DNA of 62,058 nt from Hyphomicrobiaceae bacterium (GTDB lineage: Bacteria; Pseudomonadota; Alphaproteobacteria; Rhizobiales; Hyphomicrobiaceae), in contig JANXWC010000189.1 in the NCBI GenBank assembly GCA_025351355.1, forward strand, positions 1-62,058, in the 5' to 3' direction. Positions 17,461 through 26,574 of this stretch are shown here, one piece after another. The translations under genes were made by a program, and so were the position numbers. Numbering within the stretch: position 1 is the stretch's first letter; the number at the start of each line of letters is the position of its first letter. The notes below the pieces were generated by a model that was given only the letters and a program-made list of their open reading frames with translations, was not told the origin of the DNA and searched no databases.

Positions 17461-18264
17461 CTATTTCTTGATGCGTAACCGACGCTTACCAGGCATCGGC
17501 AAATCCCATTCCACCCCGCCACCATGGCGGTCGGCGTACTCTTGATCCCAAAACTCGCTTACACCAAACGACGGCAATTGCGGAAGAACCATCTGTGCCA
17601 GGGACAAATCCAATCGCTTTTGATTGCGAGCCTTAAAGTCCCGCATGGCCATGCGTGCCATCAGACTGCTCGACTGCAACTGGGCGGAGCGATCGATATC
17701 GATGAATTCAATCGTTTTGGCATACTCGGAAGCACGACTGTCAGTATTGAACCACCGCATGAGGAGATGCGCTGTACTATCAAAACTGATCAAATCACGA
17801 GGAAAAATGAATGACCCGGCCTCATGCAATGCCGATGTTTCCAAGCGGTCCAGGGCCAGCCGGAGTGACCTGAGGAAGCAGAACTCATGCGGCGAACCAA
17901 ATTGGCGCTTCCTGTCCGGCAGGAACTGCTGCCATACCTCCGGCGCAATCGAGACGCAAATACCGAACTGGCTACTGTGCTTGATGGTATCGACAAATTC
18001 AGTCAGCAGTTGTTTCTGGGTCTCGGCGCCCCACTTTTTTTGCTTGGCCATTTGCGGCCATTCTTCCAATTTTAATGCTCGCAGGCCATGCTTCAATAAG
18101 AGAAATTGCCAGCGCGCTTGAAGGGTTCCGCTGCCACCGGCGGGTGCCAGTAAGATCGCGCAAGATACCCATCGACGCCGTTCAGCGCCCTCTTCGAAGT
18201 GATCGTAGAAACATTCGAACACAAGACCATTTCCTGAAACTTTGCGGCCTTCCGCGCAGTGCAT
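17461..18264 (-). CDS. hypothetical protein, possibly DUF3800-like
   Basis: 267 residues of no family I recognise with certainty. A hydrophobic strand near residue 35 (RRWVSCAILLAPAG), alternating helices, and a late IEFIDIDRSAQLQSSSLMAR stretch faintly recall the DUF3800 fold, whose members occur in phage-defence islands, but the usual D-E-S motif is not evident. The frame remains open for 33 codons above the ATG, to a stop at 18364-18366, without ATG, GTG or TTG. The true N-terminus may therefore be lost or misjudged. Confidence 0.5.
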   Translation of the reverse strand: MHCAEGRKVSGNGLVFECFYDHFEEGAERRRWVSCAILLAPAGGSGTLQARWQFLLLKHGLRALKLEEWPQMAKQKKWGAETQKQLLTEFVDTIKHSSQFGICVSIAPEVWQQFLPDRKRQFGSPHEFCFLRSLRLALDRLETSALHEAGSFIFPRDLISFDSTAHLLMRWFNTDSRASEYAKTIEFIDIDRSAQLQSSSLMARMAMRDFKARNQKRLDLSLAQMVLPQLPSFGVSEFWDQEYADRHGGGVEWDLPMPGKRRLRIKK

Positions 18265-18669
18265 CGAAGCAACTACACCACTGATGTTTGGGGCGATTTC
18301 GGATATAGCTGTGTTTTGATCATGTGCTGCATACCACCAAGTCCGGCTGCCGACGCCAGTTGGTTAATGCGAACCAAATGATATCAAATGTGGTGGGTGA
18401 TTGAAGCGTGCGACGACTTAAACTAGCCTCGCGAAGTGTTGTCTGTCTTTCGCTAATGTCTGCTTAGGAGCGTATTTGCAATATTAAACTTACCGATTGC
18501 AGAACCATTTTCCGCGGCTCAAATGCCTTGCAGGATTTTTCAGTCCGTGACCGCACAAAGCCGCGTCAGAAACGAGAGCGTGCATCAACCGCCGTTAGTG
18601 GAGATATCAACCGATACTCTGATTGTGGCGCAGCGCGTGAAGAATAGGTCGCGCATAACCGCACGCGAC
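18265..18669. other. 405-base intergenic stretch
   Basis: Lies between the Crp/Fnr gene stop and the hypothetical gene start, both on the minus strand. Apart from the start-less open extension noted for the downstream gene (18265-18363), I see no gene, clear terminator or repeat. Confidence 0.4.
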
Positions 18670-19419
18670 CTAAGCGGTCGCGCCGGACTTTTCATGCCTG
18701 CCAAGGATTGCCGCGATCAGCGATGCCACCGGCGATAGCTGCCTCAGCCCCTCAAAATTAAGGACACGAATGGCATGGCGATTTAATCGCGCTATAAGTA
18801 ACTGAGTTTCAAATCGCATCATGACACGACTTAAAGTGTCGCGATTCATAGCCAGATAATCGGCCATATCATCACGCGACATCGGTAGTTCAAGACTTGA
18901 CCTCGTTTGTGCGTCGGCACCCACTCGCAGTGCAAATGCAAAAACAAATGATGCAACCCTTGCTTCCGCATCCATGTGCCCGACCAGAAGCTGTTGCAAG
19001 TGTGCGCGTTGCAGCTGGGATTGCAATTGATCCCGCGAATTTCTCATGTCGCGAAGGTTGCACTCGTCCTCATCTTGATCGCCGGTACAAACGAGCGTCG
19101 CCTTGGTCAAAGCGCGAACCGAGATGGTCGGTAGAAATTGAATTGCTGACAACGGAATGACGTCACCTGCCATCAAGAAGTCAAGGATTTGCCGCTGCCC
19201 TTTTCCGGGCAATGCATCCAGCGACAGAACACCCTCACCGACCATCAAAACTTGTCGATCATGCGCAGGAGCGCGCACCAGCCTTTGCTGTGGGCGCAAG
19301 TCAATGCGTTTAACGCCGAGCTGGCCGCCCGCACCCAAACTCCGTCCCAATACTTGTGTCAAAATTGGGGGATGGATCAACTCTGACCCATTGATAGTGT
19401 CCTCTGCAAAGCTCCCCAT
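18670..19419 (-). CDS. Crp/Fnr family transcriptional regulator
   Basis: 249 residues from ATG 19419 (a TTG at 19443 lacks support). A cyclic-nucleotide-binding-like beta roll (about 25-125) is followed by a long dimer helix and the FNR-type winged helix with SRDDMADYLAMNRDTLSRVM, close to the FixK/FNR signature. The four cysteines of an oxygen-sensing FNR cluster are not arranged as in FNR; two Cys stand near TLVCTGDQDEDECN, so oxygen sensing by Fe-S is doubtful. It lies at the 3' end of the Pel-type gene cluster, same strand, 443 bases after the hydrolase gene, and is a candidate regulator of that cluster. Confidence 0.82.
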   Translation of the reverse strand: MGSFAEDTINGSELIHPPILTQVLGRSLGAGGQLGVKRIDLRPQQRLVRAPAHDRQVLMVGEGVLSLDALPGKGQRQILDFLMAGDVIPLSAIQFLPTISVRALTKATLVCTGDQDEDECNLRDMRNSRDQLQSQLQRAHLQQLLVGHMDAEARVASFVFAFALRVGADAQTRSSLELPMSRDDMADYLAMNRDTLSRVMMRFETQLLIARLNRHAIRVLNFEGLRQLSPVASLIAAILGRHEKSGATA

Positions 19420-19862
19420 GGCACCAACACCTGTCAAACTCAATTACCCGTACAATTCAATTACCTGTCTACTTTTATTATCTCGAACATCCAACTTACG
19501 TGAAACAATCAATACCTCTAGAAACTGCCTAATGGAGATCCAAAGCAAACAAGTGGTCGCCGTGCCATTTCTCGCCGCAACAGAATACGCATAACGATCA
19601 GCCTTTAAGAAAATCCGTTGATTTTCCACCATTGGAGATCAGATACAGCTTCACCTCCGCCTTCGCCTACAGCGCTTAAACACCATTTGGCGTGCGGCAA
19701 ATAACAATCGTTCGGGGGGGGCAGTAGCGTGCAACTACGAGCTGAGTTTGCGATGTCAAGGTGAGCTTAATTACAATGTCTGAGTTGACCTTTTTTGACA
19801 CAGTTTTCGTCGTCTGTCCAGACTTGCTTAACTAAAATATTCACTCGGATCATTTGCTTTTT
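19420..19862. other. 443-base upstream region of the Crp/Fnr gene
   Basis: A visibly A+T-rich stretch holding the presumptive promoter of the regulator. I found no TTGAT-N4-ATCAA (FNR) or TGTGA-N6-TCACA (CRP) site. No gene is supported on either strand. Confidence 0.4.
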
Positions 19863-20798
19863 TTATCGATCCGTCAGCCGAGAATCCGTTGGCGGAATAA
19901 CATCCAGAAGTCTGTTGGCAATGAATGGTTTAAAGCGCATGCTCTGCAATCGACGAGCAATTGGCGACTGTTGATTTGGCGCCGAAACGTACTCAATCGC
20001 GAGCACGACAAGTCCCGCATTTTGGGCTTGAGACAGAAACGACATGCTCCAGGCGATCTGTTCAACAGTGTTCAGCACACCCTCACCCTGCAGACCGGTG
20101 AGGAGACTTTCTTTACTCACCGCGTCGATGACGCCGCGAAATGCGGAGTTGCTGAGGAGGGGCTCCGCATTCTGGCTGATCAATACGAATCCCGGGACAG
20201 ATTTGCGCGATGTTTCAGCTATTTCAGCCACCAACTTCGTCATTTCAGCCTGCAACGGCTGCTCAGCGTCTCGCCAGTCGTGAAATGCGTCGACGCGATC
20301 AAGAAACACACCATCGAAGCCCGCGTCAACGATCTGCTGCAGCCCATCAGTGACGATTTTTTGCCATTCGGGGTCCCAATACCGCACGGCATGACTAAGC
20401 GGCCAGGCAGGATTGGCCTCACCCAGCCAACGGGGAGGAGAAATCAGCCATTCAGGTTTCCAATAGGCGCGATATTCTTCGGCAGCGCCAATTGCGAGGT
20501 AGGCCAGCACCATGCGTCTGTTACCGTCCGGTTTGGTTTTTAACTGATCAACCTCTGCGCGACTGGCGCGCCGACCTGTGCCTCCGTCGAGTACCGGATC
20601 AATAACGACAAGGTCGAGCGACGTCGCCGCCAGCTTCTCGATGTCGATGTTCTGATATTGACATCCCCAAGTGGAAATGGTGCGAAGAAACTTCTGCGCA
20701 TCGCTGCGAGTGAAGGTCTCAATCTGGCTTGACGCAGCGAACGGCGGGAACGAGCATACCAGAACCACGGACAATGCCGATAGCCACAAATCTCGCAT
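19863..20798 (-). CDS. GH114-type (PelA hydrolase-like) exported glycoside hydrolase
   Basis: 311 residues from ATG 20798, which opens a signal peptide (MRDLWLSALSVVLVCSFPPF, cleavage near ASS). The mature part is a TIM-barrel of the TM1410/endo-alpha-1,4-polygalactosaminidase type: WGCQYQNIDIEKLAATSLDL, VVIDPVLDGG, RRMVLAYLAIGAAEEYRAYW, GFDGVFLDRVDAF and PGFVLISQNAE. In Pseudomonas PelA this hydrolase domain is fused to the deacetylase. Here it stands alone at the far end of the locus while the rest of PelA is at 29127. It would trim or release the GalNAc/GalN-containing polymer. The frame stays open to 21098, with other ATGs (such as 20927), so the start is not certain. Confidence 0.8.
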   Translation of the reverse strand: MRDLWLSALSVVLVCSFPPFAASSQIETFTRSDAQKFLRTISTWGCQYQNIDIEKLAATSLDLVVIDPVLDGGTGRRASRAEVDQLKTKPDGNRRMVLAYLAIGAAEEYRAYWKPEWLISPPRWLGEANPAWPLSHAVRYWDPEWQKIVTDGLQQIVDAGFDGVFLDRVDAFHDWRDAEQPLQAEMTKLVAEIAETSRKSVPGFVLISQNAEPLLSNSAFRGVIDAVSKESLLTGLQGEGVLNTVEQIAWSMSFLSQAQNAGLVVLAIEYVSAPNQQSPIARRLQSMRFKPFIANRLLDVIPPTDSRLTDR

Positions 20799-21114
20799 CC
20801 AAACCAACCCAATCGTTTCACGCGCGCGCCGCAAATTAAACACCCCAAGAATAGCAACCGCGTTCGCCGAGGCCGAGCGCGTCAAGCTTGAAACAAAACT
20901 GTGACTCGACCATGACGAACGTTGCATAACGCCTTGCTCACTCGATGCGAAGACGCTGCGTTCGTTTGTTTGGAACGTCGTGAGGTGATAAATGATGATC
21001 CGCATCGCCGGTTTTTGCGTGAGGGCCGCTCCGACTTCTTTGCAGTCGCGGAGCGCCCCTAGCTCTGTTCGATTTATGCACTGCCTGTTCAAAAACAACT
21101 TCGCGATCGGAAAC
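20799..21114. other. 316-base gap before the hydrolase gene
   Basis: The hydrolase frame stays open through most of this gap, up to 21098, so part could be coding if a start upstream of 20798 is used. The peptide it would encode is Ser/Arg rich with no recognisable domain. No terminator or repeat was seen. Confidence 0.35.
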
Positions 21115-22524
21115 CTAGCGAAGCTGGAGACGGCCGTGTTCTAGGCGCGTTTCCTTGACATTGCCGGCATTGCGGGCCGGTTGCTGCATTACCATTTGTA
21201 TCTTGAGAACGTCGCCTGGCTGCAATATAGAAGTCTCGGTCGCCGAACGGACCGACGCGCCATCGCTGCCTTGACGGACAATTTCGTAGGTCGGACGCGA
21301 TGTCGTCTTCGCCAGTGTCAACCGTGAACTGCTTTCTTCGACAAAAGTCATTATCAACTCCGTCGATGCGAGCGCACCATTGAGTTCCGATATTTCACTA
21401 TCAACCTGTGCGATCGCCCTAATCAAGCTTGCTGATGCGTCAGCATGAACGCGCCTTTGGGCTTGTTCCGCCAGCTTAACGCGCCCTTCGGCACGCACAA
21501 TTGCAACAAGTGCTTCGTGGCGTTGGGTTTCGATCTCAGCCAATTCGCTGCGCACCGCTACGACGCCATTGCGTGTCGTAATCCCTCGCGTCATGAGTTT
21601 TTGCAATTCTGCGAAACGTTCGGCCTTTATTCCGCGCTGCGTCTCTAATGCGGTAAGCTTAAGCCGCAAGGCCTGCAACTCGTTTTGCGCCAACGTCACA
21701 GCCGTCACCGCTTCGGTGCTCTGTAAGTCTTGCTGGCTCCTTTCAACTCGGAGCAGTGCGTTTTCCGAGGCGAGATAGGTGTTTGCACCGTTCTCACCCG
21801 CGATAGCAATCAGTTGCTCAGGCGCCTGTAGGGAATTCATACCGCTGCGCTGCGCTTCAAATCGGGCACGGCGGGCCAGTAGGCGTTTCATTTGGTCGGC
21901 GGACTTCTGCACGCGTTCGATTTCGCGAATACCTTCAATGGCCTGGGAGGTGCCGACCAAACCGTGCTCAAAACCGCCGGCCAGTGCAACGGCTTGAATA
22001 ACCATCATACCTGATACGAACTTATAAGAACCGGGCTGCTTGACCGGCCCCACGACATATATGGGTTGTCGCTCCGTGATTGTGACGTTGACATCGGCGG
22101 GCCGGCCCATGACGCGAGTGAAAGTAATGGCAAGGTCTGCCTGGATCTCTGGCACAGAGCGCCCTGCAAGTACAAAGCGACCGAGGCGCGGCAACGAAAT
22201 AGATCCGTCCTGGTCAATATTGAACTCCCCACTTAAATCCATTCGCTGATAAAACGTCTGCAAGGCCGGACCTGCCGCAGCGGGATCCATCGCTCCTGCC
22301 GTAGCACGACTGCCGATGTCCAAGGATTCGAAAAACGTAATCTTCAATCGATCGCCGACAGCAACTGTCGGCTTGACCGCAACGGCGCCATTCGCACTTA
22401 CGGCGCGATCTCCACGCGCCATTTCCTGCGCGACCGACATGACGCCACCATTAAGTGTGAGGGCAACTGCCAAGACTGCTCCGATGGAGATCGAAGAAAT
22501 GGCATTGGTTTGCTTTAGGAACAT
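21115..22524 (-). CDS. polysaccharide export protein of the OPX (ExoF/Wza-like) family
   Basis: About 469 residues with a strong AGGAGG upstream; ATG 22524 shares its A with the TGA of pelG, and a GTG at 22527 is an alternative. A signal peptide is followed by a polysaccharide export domain (VAVGDRLKITFFESLDIGSR, IDQDGSISLPRLGRFVLAGR, VNVTITERQPIYVVGPVKQP) and an SLBB-like segment. A long coiled coil (about 190-400) and a short C-terminal SLBB-like end with LQPGDVLKI complete it. This layout is that of rhizobial ExoF rather than E. coli Wza; no C-terminal outer-membrane helix is evident. It stands where a Pel locus would need PelB/PelC export functions, so it likely helps the polymer leave the periplasm. 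Confidence 0.85.
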   Translation of the reverse strand: MFLKQTNAISSISIGAVLAVALTLNGGVMSVAQEMARGDRAVSANGAVAVKPTVAVGDRLKITFFESLDIGSRATAGAMDPAAAGPALQTFYQRMDLSGEFNIDQDGSISLPRLGRFVLAGRSVPEIQADLAITFTRVMGRPADVNVTITERQPIYVVGPVKQPGSYKFVSGMMVIQAVALAGGFEHGLVGTSQAIEGIREIERVQKSADQMKRLLARRARFEAQRSGMNSLQAPEQLIAIAGENGANTYLASENALLRVERSQQDLQSTEAVTAVTLAQNELQALRLKLTALETQRGIKAERFAELQKLMTRGITTRNGVVAVRSELAEIETQRHEALVAIVRAEGRVKLAEQAQRRVHADASASLIRAIAQVDSEISELNGALASTELIMTFVEESSSRLTLAKTTSRPTYEIVRQGSDGASVRSATETSILQPGDVLKIQMVMQQPARNAGNVKETRLEHGRLQLR

Positions 22525-23981
22525 CACGATAGTCCTCCTGTGGTTCTGCGCTGGCGCTGATCAAATTCCAAGAGATCGTTCTCGATTTTCCCAGACTGCT
22601 GACGACTTGCTGATCTGAAGGTATTGTAGGTCAGATTTTTCAATGTCCGTTCCAAGACAGCGGCCGCCAAGAGCCCGCAGCTGAGGCAGGCGATCAGATT
22701 TCCGGTGCCGTAATATGCCGGTCCTAATCGGACTGATATCGCCGTCAGTACGACCTGTAAGACAAGAAAGGTCGTCTGTAGCGCCAAGAAGTGAGCATAC
22801 CTCTCAAAGAACAGCAGCAACGATGTCGATGCGAAAAAAACAAATTGGAAGAGCGAGCCCAGTATGCCAAATCGCAAAATACCAATCTGTCGGTATTGCA
22901 ATCCTGCTACTTCAATGAGGGACGGAGCGACCAAAACGGCCATGCAGCAGATAGCAGCCTGTATCAGCGTGATATTGGATATTGATCGGAACGTCTCTTG
23001 CGACAATTGAGCCGCGATTTGCTCGATCTGTCGCAAAGTCGCGTGATTTCTAATTGCTTTGTAGTATGCATGATGTTTCTCGAAGAATGCAGTTTCTATG
23101 TGCGTTACGAACAGCGCGAGCGCCGGAATTGCAACCAGGCAGGCGGTAAACATAGCGCTGTCGTAGAACGGCGCATGAAACAATCCGAGCGCATGGCGCT
23201 CGCCAGCTGGTCCCGACCATACGACCCACTTGTCGGCCCATATGGCGAGTGCGGAGATGAAACCGCCAAGTGCCAGCAGCCAAAAACGCCTTATTCCATG
23301 ACACAGAGCCTGCAAAGGCTTTATTGGATCGCCCATCGGATGGGGAAATGTCGTTAAAATGCGACTGGAGAGCGTGCAAACAATGATCACAAGCCCACAA
23401 TCAAATGCGTAGATAATTGCAGCCACTTCTGGAACGCTCCGTGCGGTCGCCACTGCACCAACAACGGCAACTGCCAGACCTGTAATAAAACCGAAAGTGA
23501 TCGTGACGTAGTCGCGAACTGCGCCACAAAAAGACAAGCCGACCCAAATGAGCGCGACCAGTCCGCAGCAACTGCTGCCGGCCATAGCTACCTTAAGGGG
23601 TAGTCCAAACATGATGTAAACGAATAAAGCTACGGCACCAGCACCGCACCCGGACAACAGCAATGCGGCTACGTACAGCGGCTTTATGCGGTGATATGCA
23701 TTTAGGTATATAGCATCGCCAACCATTCTGGCGGCGACGATGACGACCGGCGCGGTAACGACCAGCGACAACGCGAAAGAATAAATTATTACTAGTCTGA
23801 AACCACCGAGCGTTTCCACAGGTATAAACCGTGACGAAAAACTAGTGATTAACTGCAGCGCTGTGACCGTAAATATCCATGGTCCCGTGGCGATAATAGC
23901 CGCGTGACCAATTGATGCCATAGGCGCCAGCAGGTTATCCTCGTCGCTTAAACGACGCAATTGGAATCCGATGCCTGCCAT
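22524..23981 (-). CDS. pelG: PelG, Pel polysaccharide flippase-like transporter
   Basis: 485 residues, about 12 hydrophobic helices. The N-terminus MAGIGFQLRRLSDEDNLLAP is the hallmark of PelG, an MVF/Wzx-like inner-membrane protein that works with PelD and PelE to move the polymer made by PelF across the membrane. Other conserved features are an IIATGPWIFT segment and charged periplasmic loops. It is translationally coupled to pelF upstream (TGATG overlap) and to the export gene downstream, and ends in a basic cytoplasmic tail. Confidence 0.93.
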   Translation of the reverse strand: MAGIGFQLRRLSDEDNLLAPMASIGHAAIIATGPWIFTVTALQLITSFSSRFIPVETLGGFRLVIIYSFALSLVVTAPVVIVAARMVGDAIYLNAYHRIKPLYVAALLLSGCGAGAVALFVYIMFGLPLKVAMAGSSCCGLVALIWVGLSFCGAVRDYVTITFGFITGLAVAVVGAVATARSVPEVAAIIYAFDCGLVIIVCTLSSRILTTFPHPMGDPIKPLQALCHGIRRFWLLALGGFISALAIWADKWVVWSGPAGERHALGLFHAPFYDSAMFTACLVAIPALALFVTHIETAFFEKHHAYYKAIRNHATLRQIEQIAAQLSQETFRSISNITLIQAAICCMAVLVAPSLIEVAGLQYRQIGILRFGILGSLFQFVFFASTSLLLFFERYAHFLALQTTFLVLQVVLTAISVRLGPAYYGTGNLIACLSCGLLAAAVLERTLKNLTYNTFRSASRQQSGKIENDLLEFDQRQRRTTGGLS

Positions 23982-25522
23982 CAGTTGCCTCCGCTGCAGG
24001 AACTGTGCACGCTGCTTGCGGCAAGATTTGCGTAGAGTGCTGCGTATTTATCTCGCGACAAGTCTGATGCGTAGCGCTGCCTGACGCGCTGTCTGAGATT
24101 TTCCCCCAAGCGTTCACGCAACCCTGGGTTTGACAACAACTGAATAGTTGCTTCGGCCAACTGCTCAGGCGCCACTAAATCAGTGACAAATCCCCCGGGT
24201 TCGTCGCCCTCTAGTGTACCTTCGATGATCTCCCGGCACGATCCGACATTGGTTGCAACACAGGGTATTCCTGCCGCGCCCGCCTCCAGGAGAACCAATG
24301 GCTGCGCTTCGCTAAGGCTAGTTAAAACAACCACGTGGATCAACGACATGAAATCTGCAATTTTGACGTTACCTGTGAAGGTCAAAACGTCAGCCAGGTT
24401 CAGCTCGTCCACCAACGCTTTGCATTCCGCGAAATACTCCACATCTTCATCGGTCGGGCCGAGCACAAGCGCCTTAAGACGCGGCAGCCGGTTACGCGCC
24501 AAGGCGACGGAAGTGATGAATGTCTTGACGTCCTTGATCGGCACCACGCGTCCGATCAACGCCATGGTGGGCGGCGCTTCGGCCGATGCACAGGGCACGT
24601 TGGCAAAGCGCTTAACGTCGATACCATTTGCAATGACGCTCAGCTTTTCTGGATCGGCGCCAATGACGATCTGCTGATGCTGGTTGTCGCGATAGAGCGT
24701 CGTAATCACGCTAGACGCTTCGTAGCAGATCCGCGCGTAACTCTCGAAGACATTAATCCAGACGTCGCGCAAGTCCGTTCGTGGATCATTTAAGGACAGC
24801 CCCTTCTCGACAGAATCGGAGATCCAATCCGCCATAAGAATTTCGATTCTACGCTCGTTTGTATAGATGCCGTGCTCAGTCACTACAGCCGCCTTGCCTG
24901 TTGTTAGTGTAGCCCGCGCAGCCAGCAATCCGGCGTAACCAGTCGAAATCGTGTGGTAGATGGTGGCAGTTGGAGGCTTAAATTTCAAGATTGCGAACAG
25001 CCCTCCAAAGAGCGCGCGATATGCCCAATAAAACTGCACAAATGAAGCGTGCGGCATAACCGTGTCATAGATCCTTCGGACGACATCGAAGGACAAGTCG
25101 GAATCGAGTAAATCTTCGCGGGTCATTTCCCGACCCGGCTCGTTGACAATTTCGTTCAGCTTGCAAAACTCGGCTAATCCACCGCCTCGGATCAAATTGA
25201 TCAATGGCTCTGCGAGTTCGTCTGCGTGACACAAGACCGGCCGTCTCTGGATGCGGGACCGCGCCAGCTTAGATTGCAAATCGAGTTCGGCGATATGGGT
25301 GAGATTAGCTGGAAAAGCATATTTCGAAGGGCGCGGCGCTGCACCGACAACGACCGACACGACTGCGAATGTGCGGCTTTCCTGCGTCCTCATCAACCAG
25401 TCAATCCACGACGACACTCCGCCGGCGATGTGCGGATAACTCCCCTCAGCGATCAGACACACATCGACGGGTTGCCGGATCTGCGTTTCTGAGCGTTGAA
25501 CAAACCTGTCGAGGGCAAACAT
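23981..25522 (-). CDS. pelF: PelF, GT4-type Pel glycosyltransferase
   Basis: 513 residues. The N-terminal domain opens with VDVCLIAEGSYPHIAGGVSS, the PelF (DUF3492) signature. The C-terminal GT-B half has VIANGIDVKRFANVP, ALIGRVVPIKDVKTFI, VLTSLSEAQPLVLLEAGAAG and the E-x7-E motif typical of GT4. PelF is cytoplasmic and polymerises UDP-GalNAc/GlcNAc-type donors. Its ATG is one base from the pelE stop, and its TGA overlaps the pelG ATG, so the synthase and transporter genes are coupled. No epimerase for UDP-GalNAc lies in the window. Confidence 0.93.
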   Translation of the reverse strand: MFALDRFVQRSETQIRQPVDVCLIAEGSYPHIAGGVSSWIDWLMRTQESRTFAVVSVVVGAAPRPSKYAFPANLTHIAELDLQSKLARSRIQRRPVLCHADELAEPLINLIRGGGLAEFCKLNEIVNEPGREMTREDLLDSDLSFDVVRRIYDTVMPHASFVQFYWAYRALFGGLFAILKFKPPTATIYHTISTGYAGLLAARATLTTGKAAVVTEHGIYTNERRIEILMADWISDSVEKGLSLNDPRTDLRDVWINVFESYARICYEASSVITTLYRDNQHQQIVIGADPEKLSVIANGIDVKRFANVPCASAEAPPTMALIGRVVPIKDVKTFITSVALARNRLPRLKALVLGPTDEDVEYFAECKALVDELNLADVLTFTGNVKIADFMSLIHVVVLTSLSEAQPLVLLEAGAAGIPCVATNVGSCREIIEGTLEGDEPGGFVTDLVAPEQLAEATIQLLSNPGLRERLGENLRQRVRQRYASDLSRDKYAALYANLAASSVHSSCSGGN

Positions 25523-25523
25523 G

Positions 25524-26525
25524 CTAGGCCCCCGCCGAATGCGGCGCTATTGAATGGCGCAAAAGTGACTCTTGCAGCAGGTAATGTCTTAGGTCGCCAT
25601 GACGTCCGAGCGCCATTAGACTGCTGAGATATATACGGATGAGAGCAGACGATTTTGGCTGAGGCTGCGATTCTAGAAAACACACAACGGCTTCATGATC
25701 ACTGTTTGCCGCCAAGACTTCGCATAACAGTGCAGCCGCCACTTCATCGGTAGGATTGTGACGCATCGCTTGCTCGCAATTTGCGCGTGCTACAGCAAGA
25801 CCGCGCGCCATTTCGGCCCGGTCGAGAAATCCAGATCGCGTGCACGACAAGATTTCTGATACTTGAGCCGACAAGTCGTGTCGTCTCGAATCTTTGACTA
25901 TCCGCGCAAGTTTCAATCTGGTCTCTAGTTTCATTTTGACGAACACGGCCGCTGCCTGAGCGCGAACGCTTCCTTCCGGTGCCTTCAATGCCATCGCGAG
26001 CAATGGGGCGTAAGAAGAGTGGTATTTGAGGCCAATCAATCCCAGGAGGGACTGCTTTTCGGACATTGCACCGCGAGTCATGACCTCCGAGAACTGGCGC
26101 TCGTGGCGTTGGCCGGGTTGGAAAGAACGACCTGTCGCGAAGTGATCGTGCAAACGGCTCGCCAAAACTGTTGGTTCTTCGCCTGAAATGCGCTTGTACC
26201 AGGCATCCAGCGTGCCATGCGACGGCGCACTCCTACGGTCCACTAATGTCACAAATATATAGCTGAGAAGACCGAGCGGGCCCGCCAAAAGCGTCACCAG
26301 CAATCCGATAGTTTGGGATGCGCTGTCGCCTCTAATGCTAAAGCGCGCCCGGATAGTCCCAATAGCAACAAGCGATAGGTGCAGGAAACCGCCAGTGGAC
26401 GGCGTGAGCATGTCTAAAACAATTGCAAAACAGACAAGCCCATCAGCCACGGCTAGAATGACTAACACGGCCTTTGCTGCGCGGGTCTCGCTTGTCGGTG
26501 TTTTAAGTGATTCGTCGTTTTCCAT
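25524..26525 (-). CDS. pelE: PelE-like inner-membrane TPR protein
   Basis: 333 residues from ATG 26525 (a TTG at 26567 would add 14). Two predicted membrane helices (AVLVILAVADGLVCFAIVLD and a GLLVTLLAGPLGLLSYIFV stretch) precede helical repeats of the HEAT/TPR type (GSVRAQAAAVFVKMKLETRL, ALLCEVLAANSDHEAV). This is the architecture of PelE, which joins PelD, PelF and PelG in the inner-membrane synthase complex. It lies between pelD and pelF, as in Pseudomonas. Confidence 0.78.
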   Translation of the reverse strand: MENDESLKTPTSETRAAKAVLVILAVADGLVCFAIVLDMLTPSTGGFLHLSLVAIGTIRARFSIRGDSASQTIGLLVTLLAGPLGLLSYIFVTLVDRRSAPSHGTLDAWYKRISGEEPTVLASRLHDHFATGRSFQPGQRHERQFSEVMTRGAMSEKQSLLGLIGLKYHSSYAPLLAMALKAPEGSVRAQAAAVFVKMKLETRLKLARIVKDSRRHDLSAQVSEILSCTRSGFLDRAEMARGLAVARANCEQAMRHNPTDEVAAALLCEVLAANSDHEAVVCFLESQPQPKSSALIRIYLSSLMALGRHGDLRHYLLQESLLRHSIAPHSAGA

Positions 26526-26574
26526 CTTTAATCTGCCAAGCGCCTTCGTGGATGCAGTAAACGCCAACGTCGGC

